In this document: positions 13,207 through 13,704 of the stretch, one piece after another
How positions within the stretch are numbered: position 1 is the stretch's first letter
How the letters are laid out: every line of letters begins with the position of its first letter
Assembly (NCBI GenBank): GCA_964608735.1
Contig: CAZSPL010000094.1
Location: 1 to 13,704, forward strand
Reading direction: 5' to 3'
DNA from: CAZSPL01 sp964608735
GTDB lineage: Bacteria > JAJVIF01 > JAPKYR01 > CAZSPL01
DNA: 13,704 nt
The notes under the pieces: generated by a model
What the model saw: the letters and a program-made list of their open reading frames with translations, nothing else
Databases searched by the model: none
What the model was told of the DNA's origin: nothing
Position numbers and translations under genes: made by a program

Positions 13207-13704
13207 ATGAAGCTTAGAAGAACGCAAGAAAGGGATTTGGCTAATTCTGCAAGAAAGATATTTCCAAATATTGACATCGAATTATTCAGGCCAAAGGAAG
13301 AGACGAGGAGCTTTTATGGTATGTGGGCTGAGGCAGAAGAAACAGGATTTTCTGTTGAAATCAATGGTCATCATTTCTGGTTTACAGAAAACGGTACGTT
13401 AAGATTCCATGTCAACTATTACCCGCATCGTGAGATCTCATTCAGCCCATTTGATAATCGCAATATATTTGGGTGGGATGATTTCATGGCTCATTGGGAA
13501 ATCTGGCTTAGGGAATTAAAGAAAGAGCTTGAAACACCTGATCCTTTCGCGCTTGGTTATGCGAAAGGCTTCGAGCATCATTTAAATGAGACCCTTAAGG
13601 ATATTAAGCCTCAACCACTTAGTCTTGTTGATGTAGAAAATTTAAAACAATCCGTTGACCAGTTTTCAGAGTGGCTTGAACGGAAGGTGGATGCGTTAAG
13701 TATT
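13207..13704 (+). CDS. Hypothetical protein, AT-rich, cut by window edge
   Basis: An open frame of 166 codons runs off the right end. It starts at ATG with a strong GGAGGAG site. The protein has no signal peptide or membrane segment. It appears soluble, with an aromatic- and His-rich middle (FSVEINGHHFWFTENGTLRF, about 47-66) and an amphipathic helical part after 95 (MAHWEIWLRELKKELET). I do not recognise the family. Base composition differs sharply from the core: 13261-13320 counts 23 G/C of 60, and codons favour A/T endings. That resembles the orphan gene at the left end and suggests a separate origin. The C-terminus and full function are outside the window. Confidence 0.75.
   Translation, partial: MKLRRTQERDLANSARKIFPNIDIELFRPKEETRSFYGMWAEAEETGFSVEINGHHFWFTENGTLRFHVNYYPHREISFSPFDNRNIFGWDDFMAHWEIWLRELKKELETPDPFALGYAKGFEHHLNETLKDIKPQPLSLVDVENLKQSVDQFSEWLERKVDALSI

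Overview
The window reads like chromosome from a Gram-negative-type bacterium. It has moderately high GC; lines counted in the core run near 58%. It shows strong AGGAGG-type ribosome binding sites, several likely TTG starts, and five to six genes that begin with lipoprotein or Sec signal peptides. Reused envelope domains (NHL/beta-propeller, carboxypeptidase-regulatory-like beta-sandwiches, beta-helix, HtrA-like protease) are typical of poorly characterised, environmentally sampled lineages. Nothing here fixes the taxon. The code is standard: TGA, TAA and TAG are all used as stops. No rRNA, tRNA, CRISPR array, transposase or integrase was seen.

Layout. Positions 1-810 are an accessory patch. 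It holds an AT-rich orphan gene (123-527, minus), three copies of a palindromic repeat (A, B, C) and a short degraded fragment that resembles an RHS/YD-repeat core. Positions 807-2932 (minus) are a two-gene glycosyltransferase operon, GT4 then GT2, with a 4-base overlap and its own likely promoter. Positions 3024-4844 (minus) encode an NHL-propeller lipoprotein with two beta-sandwich domains, split by a single in-frame TGA. Positions 4845-5188 are non-coding and hold its promoter plus a weak terminator-like hairpin for the gene upstream. Positions 5189-7306 (minus) are a likely two-gene operon: a small lipoprotein with a CxxCH haem-attachment motif, then a phospholipase-D-like lipoprotein whose two HKD motifs are both altered.

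Positions 7307-7698 are a divergent control region without a gene. It contains a minus-strand promoter flanked by a 10-bp inverted repeat, four helically phased GTTACA-like repeats and plus-strand -10 candidates. Next come an alpha/beta-hydrolase lipoprotein (7699-8619, plus) and, convergent with it, a possible DUF4091/GH-like lipoprotein (8701-9639, minus). A second divergent region (9640-9931) holds a minus promoter overlaid by an inverted repeat. A secreted beta-helix protein (9932-11245) and an HtrA-like protease with a novel C-terminal domain (11392-12741) follow on the plus strand. A small two-helix membrane protein (12795-13028, minus) and an AT-rich gene cut by the right edge (13207-13704) end the window.

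Together the core looks like a cell-envelope locus: sugar transfer, plus exported lipoproteins and secreted or periplasmic enzymes, each under its own promoter. The most unusual points are the TGA-split lipoprotein, the A/B/C repeats around an AT-rich orphan gene, the degenerate PLD, the haem-motif lipoprotein and two well-formed regulatory DNA arrays. I did not find convincing evidence for a complete new multi-gene system.
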